Source: Verrucomicrobiota bacterium (lineage in GTDB: Bacteria > Verrucomicrobiota > Verrucomicrobiia > Opitutales > Opitutaceae). From it: 64,000 nt of DNA. The stretch covers positions 10,883 to 74,882 of the forward strand of contig JAFAAS010000046.1 in assembly GCA_023426435.1 (NCBI GenBank), written 5' to 3'. Each line of letters begins with the position of its first letter. The stretch's first letter is position 1. A program made the translations under genes and the position numbers. Positions 61,051 through 64,000 of the stretch are shown here, one piece after another. A model generated the notes under the pieces. It was not told the DNA's origin, ran no database searches, and worked only from the letters and a program-made list of their open reading frames with translations.

Positions 61051-62415
61051 TCAGTATCCGTTTGCAGCGGCGGGCTCCGGCGGAGCGGGTGGGGCGGGGA
61101 TTGCTTCCAACGATTCTGTCGTCGGAGCGGTAGAAGCCGGAGCGGAGCGGATAAGAGGGTCGAGCCAGGTTGCGAGCTGCTTCGTGAGTTCGCGACGCTC
61201 GAAACGTTTCATATAGTCAAGATCGAGAGCGGGCGGCGGTTTGCCGGCGAGCCACGCGGCATATCGGGTTCGAAGATGTGCGACCATCTGATCGATGTTA
61301 TCAGGCTCGCAGATCAGCGCGGAACCCGCGCGTTCGAGAATGGTGCGGGCGGCGCCTTCGGGGACGGGAGCGAGAATAGGACGCCCGCTTGCGAGATACT
61401 CGAACGTCTTTCCGGGAATGACGCTGGCGCGTTTGCCTTCTGCAACCTTGTGCATGGGCAGGAAGAGCAGGTCCGCCTCGCGCACGGCGCGGCTGCTTTC
61501 AGCGCGCGAGATCGGGCCGACGAATCGGGTGAGTCCGGCCACCGGGGAATGGGCGGCAAGCTCGCGATCAATGGATCGAACTTCGCCCAGGAGATGAAAC
61601 CGCACGCGTTCTTCCATCGACGGATCCTGCTCACGCCATTGCGCGAGGGCTTGCAGGAGGTAGTAGTGGGATCGGGGCAAGATTTCCACGCCGGGTTCGA
61701 TGCGACCGAGCAAACGATACTGCCATGGCCGGCGACGCTGGCGGATGCCGGCGGCAGAGTGGAGGAAACCGGCGTGAACGATGGTGAAAAATCGGTTCGG
61801 CGATGCGGCGCGAGTGCGGGTGAGATCCTCGGCGTCGAATCCGTTCGTGATACTGATGGTGCGACGGGAAAATTCGGGAAAGGTGCGTCCGACACACGCG
61901 GCTGCCTCGGGCGTGTTCATGATGATCAGCGCCGCGGTCGAAAGCGCCCGACGCATCGCGTGCAGACTTCGATCGCGATGCCACCGCGTGCGGTAGATCT
62001 GAAACTCGTCCAAAGCCCATGGATCCTGCAGATCGGCGATCCAAGGCACGCCGCACCGACTCGACAACCGCGCGGCAAAGCCCGCATCCGAGAACGGGGA
62101 CATCGACACGAGGATGGCGCCGATCCGCTCCTCGGCGATCACGTTGGCGGCCAGTTCGAGCCGGTTTTGGTCGGCGCGCAGACGCTCGGCTCGAGAGCCC
62201 GCTGGCCACGCGGTGCGCACGACGCGCACGGAAGCGGGGATTTCGAATTCAGGGGGCTCCTCGCGAGCCGTGCGGTTCTGAGGGCTCGGAAGCCCGGTAA
62301 GCACGATCGGAGCGATCCCGAACGAGGGAAGATATTGCGCGAATTTCACCGAGCGCTCGATATTGCCGCCACCGAGCGGCGGGAAATGATAGGCGATAAT
62401 CAGCAGACGTTTCAT
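61051..62415 (-). CDS. GT4-type glycosyltransferase
   Basis: A 454-residue GT-B enzyme. The N-terminal KRLLIIAYHFPPLGGGNIERS is the usual first strand and Gly loop; WIADLQDPWALDEF is also characteristic. The C-terminal half has FFTIVHAGFLHS, RFVGPISRAESSRAVREADLLF and VIPGKTFEYLASGRPILAPVP, with the donor-binding Lys/Glu (K-TFEYLA). The C-terminal tail from about 425 is Pro/Ala-rich. It resembles WbuB-like transferases of capsule loci. Confidence 0.9.
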   Translation of the reverse strand: MKRLLIIAYHFPPLGGGNIERSVKFAQYLPSFGIAPIVLTGLPSPQNRTAREEPPEFEIPASVRVVRTAWPAGSRAERLRADQNRLELAANVIAEERIGAILVSMSPFSDAGFAARLSSRCGVPWIADLQDPWALDEFQIYRTRWHRDRSLHAMRRALSTAALIIMNTPEAAACVGRTFPEFSRRTISITNGFDAEDLTRTRAASPNRFFTIVHAGFLHSAAGIRQRRRPWQYRLLGRIEPGVEILPRSHYYLLQALAQWREQDPSMEERVRFHLLGEVRSIDRELAAHSPVAGLTRFVGPISRAESSRAVREADLLFLPMHKVAEGKRASVIPGKTFEYLASGRPILAPVPEGAARTILERAGSALICEPDNIDQMVAHLRTRYAAWLAGKPPPALDLDYMKRFERRELTKQLATWLDPLIRSAPASTAPTTESLEAIPAPPAPPEPAAANGY

Positions 62416-62606
62416 GGCGGGGCGGGCGACCGATCGCCCGAAAGTTCGGCACGGCAGAGGATCGAAGCGGCAGGCTTGGTGTTACTGTGGCCGTAGCGTC
62501 ACTTTCCGGGCGCGGGTGACGCACGGATATGCAGAGGCCAAACGGTGATGCGGCGGAAGCGCGCCAGTGAATCCGACGCGGGCGACGAGGTGGGTGAGGC
62601 GATGCC

Positions 62607-64000
62607 TCAATACGCCGCGGTGGGTTTGCGTTGGACCGATTTTGCGAGCGCGGGACGGACACCGAGCGCGACCGGCTTGCGCGCGCGTAGTATCCAGGTC
62701 TTGGACACAAGACGTCCGATTCCTCCGTGGCAGGCCAGGGCCCTGTTGGAGGAGAAGCGCAAGGCGAAGTCGAGGCGGAGGAGGCCGGCGCGAAAGCGCC
62801 GCCACGCAGCGAGGGCGAGCCGTTTGGGGGTTCTCGACGAGGTGATGGCGCCGCTCACGGGAAGATGTTCGAGCGAATCCTGCCACACGATCCGCTCCGG
62901 TTGGACTTCGACATTGGCCAGCAGGCGCCGCAACTGCGAGAGGCCAAGCGGCTGGCCAGCGTTCCGTCGGGCTCGAAGCGCTCCGCGCTGACGCCAGCGG
63001 GCGAGCCGGGCAGGCGCACGTTCTTGGTTGGGACCGTGGAGGAGAAAGACGCCTCCGGGGCGCAAGAGTCTGCTGCATGCCAGCACGATCTCGCCGGGGC
63101 AGGAGACCAGGTTGAGCAGCGGATAGAGGACCACGCAGTCGAAATGTCGACCAGCGAGCCGGCGCACGGAGTCGAGGAGTTTTCCGTGGATGACGCTTGC
63201 GCCGGCGGACTCGAGATGCGCGCCCATGATCGCATCGAGCGGAAGGGCGGTAACCCGATGTCCGCGGTCCAGGAGTTTTTGTTCCAGATAGCCGCGGCCG
63301 CTTGCGATGCAGAGCACCTCGGTAGCCGAGTCGGGCACAAATCCGAGCAACGTGGCATCCGCCTTCTCGTAGTAGTCGACGCCGCAGTCGTCGACCTGTG
63401 TCAGGGTGATTCCATGCAACAGTTGCGCCGTCGAGCGATCGCCGCGGGCGATCTGCATCAATGCGCCGATTTGCACGTTGAACTCTTGCTCGGACTGCCC
63501 GACGGCGCCGGCGTAGCGGTTGGAAAGATGGTGGATCAGAAAACGCGGCAGCGAAGACACGCAAACAACCTTGCGAAAGCCGCAGCTCGTATAAGGGTCG
63601 GTCGCCGCGGTGCAGAGCATGTCGTATTTTCCTGAATACGGCTCGCGCAGGAATCCGCCGGAGGCGATGGCGGCGATGAGTTGCTGGCGCGTGAGGAGGT
63701 AGAATGCCGCGTGCTCGTTGGTGAACTCGGCCACGACGTGAGGACCGCGCACTCGCACGGATGAAGGTTTCCAGTGAAATGCGCCGTGCACGTCAGGGAG
63801 GGACCGCGTCCCGACGCCGTTCACTTCGTAGCGGAGGAAGCCGGCGATCTCGTCGTGGGCCAACGTCGGCGTGAGCTCCATAAATGCGCGGATGTTCTCC
63901 TCGGTGATTTCGATGTCGTCTTCGCTGTAGGCGAACAGATCGTAGCTGTCGCGGTTTTGTTGGAAGATTCGCTTGTGCGCAAACGGGAGCGACCACGGGT
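62607..64000 (-). CDS. Glycosyltransferase-like domain fused to SAM methyltransferase (5' end outside window)
   Basis: The frame runs to the window edge; the ATG at 63881 is internal. Upstream of it the codons give PWSLPFAHKRIFQQNRDSYD and then LFAYSEDDIEITEENIRAFM. The SEDD and the later FTNEHAAFYLLTRQQL and TDPYTSCGFRKVVC segments mark a GT-like N-terminal domain. A class I methyltransferase follows after the middle of the visible part (ATEVLCIASGRGYLEQKLLD, and LRPGGVFLLHGPNQ). The C-terminal ~120 residues are very basic. It is the most upstream glycan gene visible; its length cannot be given. Confidence 0.65.
   Translation of the reverse strand, partial: PWSLPFAHKRIFQQNRDSYDLFAYSEDDIEITEENIRAFMELTPTLAHDEIAGFLRYEVNGVGTRSLPDVHGAFHWKPSSVRVRGPHVVAEFTNEHAAFYLLTRQQLIAAIASGGFLREPYSGKYDMLCTAATDPYTSCGFRKVVCVSSLPRFLIHHLSNRYAGAVGQSEQEFNVQIGALMQIARGDRSTAQLLHGITLTQVDDCGVDYYEKADATLLGFVPDSATEVLCIASGRGYLEQKLLDRGHRVTALPLDAIMGAHLESAGASVIHGKLLDSVRRLAGRHFDCVVLYPLLNLVSCPGEIVLACSRLLRPGGVFLLHGPNQERAPARLARWRQRGALRARRNAGQPLGLSQLRRLLANVEVQPERIVWQDSLEHLPVSGAITSSRTPKRLALAAWRRFRAGLLRLDFALRFSSNRALACHGGIGRLVSKTWILRARKPVALGVRPALAKSVQRKPTAAY

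Overview
This is a 64 kb chromosomal window from a high-GC, Gram-negative bacterium. The gene set (RapA-type helicase, citramalate synthase, a SET-domain protein, LolA-like and outer-membrane barrel proteins, capsule/O-antigen exporters, few Shine-Dalgarno sites, many short dispersed palindromes) fits the Opitutaceae/Verrucomicrobiota best. That placement is an inference from gene content and style, not from a marker-gene comparison. The + strand is visibly G-rich even where genes lie on the - strand, so the + strand may be the leading replication strand.

Left half (1-28 kb), housekeeping, mostly + strand. A partial mutarotase-like gene is followed by fmt, a LysM protein, parB, secG and a LolA-like protein, then a tandem ribbon-helix-helix regulator and a class I aminotransferase. 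Next come a DoxX protein, a small membrane protein, a SET-domain methyltransferase, rapA, an alkyltransferase (ogt type), dgt and a GT-C membrane glycosyltransferase. Amino-acid genes follow: serA, then plsY-hom-lysC-thrC (thrB is not in the window). After two divergent unknown genes comes cimA, the first enzyme of the citramalate route to isoleucine. Cardiolipin synthase, tRNA-Tyr and an unknown gene close this half.

The clearest regulatory find is upstream of cimA. A 25-codon reading frame (23879-23956) contains six Ile codons within eight codons, followed by two Leu codons. A 9-nt segment at its end is exactly complementary to the 5' arm of a strong intrinsic terminator that ends 7 bases before the cimA start. 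The genes upstream point the other way, so this terminator can only act on the cimA leader. This looks like a classical leader-peptide attenuator.

Right half (28-64 kb): one unbroken - strand locus of about 36 kb for making, modifying and exporting a surface glycan. Many genes overlap by 4 nt. It holds two complete ABC exporters with Wzt-type carbohydrate-binding ATPases, nucleotide-sugar enzymes (UDP-glucose dehydrogenase, two SDR enzymes, glucose-1-phosphate cytidylyltransferase) and a sugar C-methyltransferase beside a DUF4910 aminopeptidase-like protein. It also holds about eight glycosyltransferases, two acyltransferases, an outer-membrane barrel, a beta-lactamase-fold hydrolase with membrane segments, and a secreted SGNH esterase with four copies of one beta-sandwich module. 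Several proteins are unusual fusions: GT2 + methyltransferase + polysaccharide deacetylase, a double GT2, and at the right edge a glycosyltransferase-like domain joined to a methyltransferase. A truncated methyltransferase remnant shows past gene loss in the locus.

Short dispersed repeats occur between genes and, in two cases, as in-frame palindromes inside genes (fmt and the GT-C gene).
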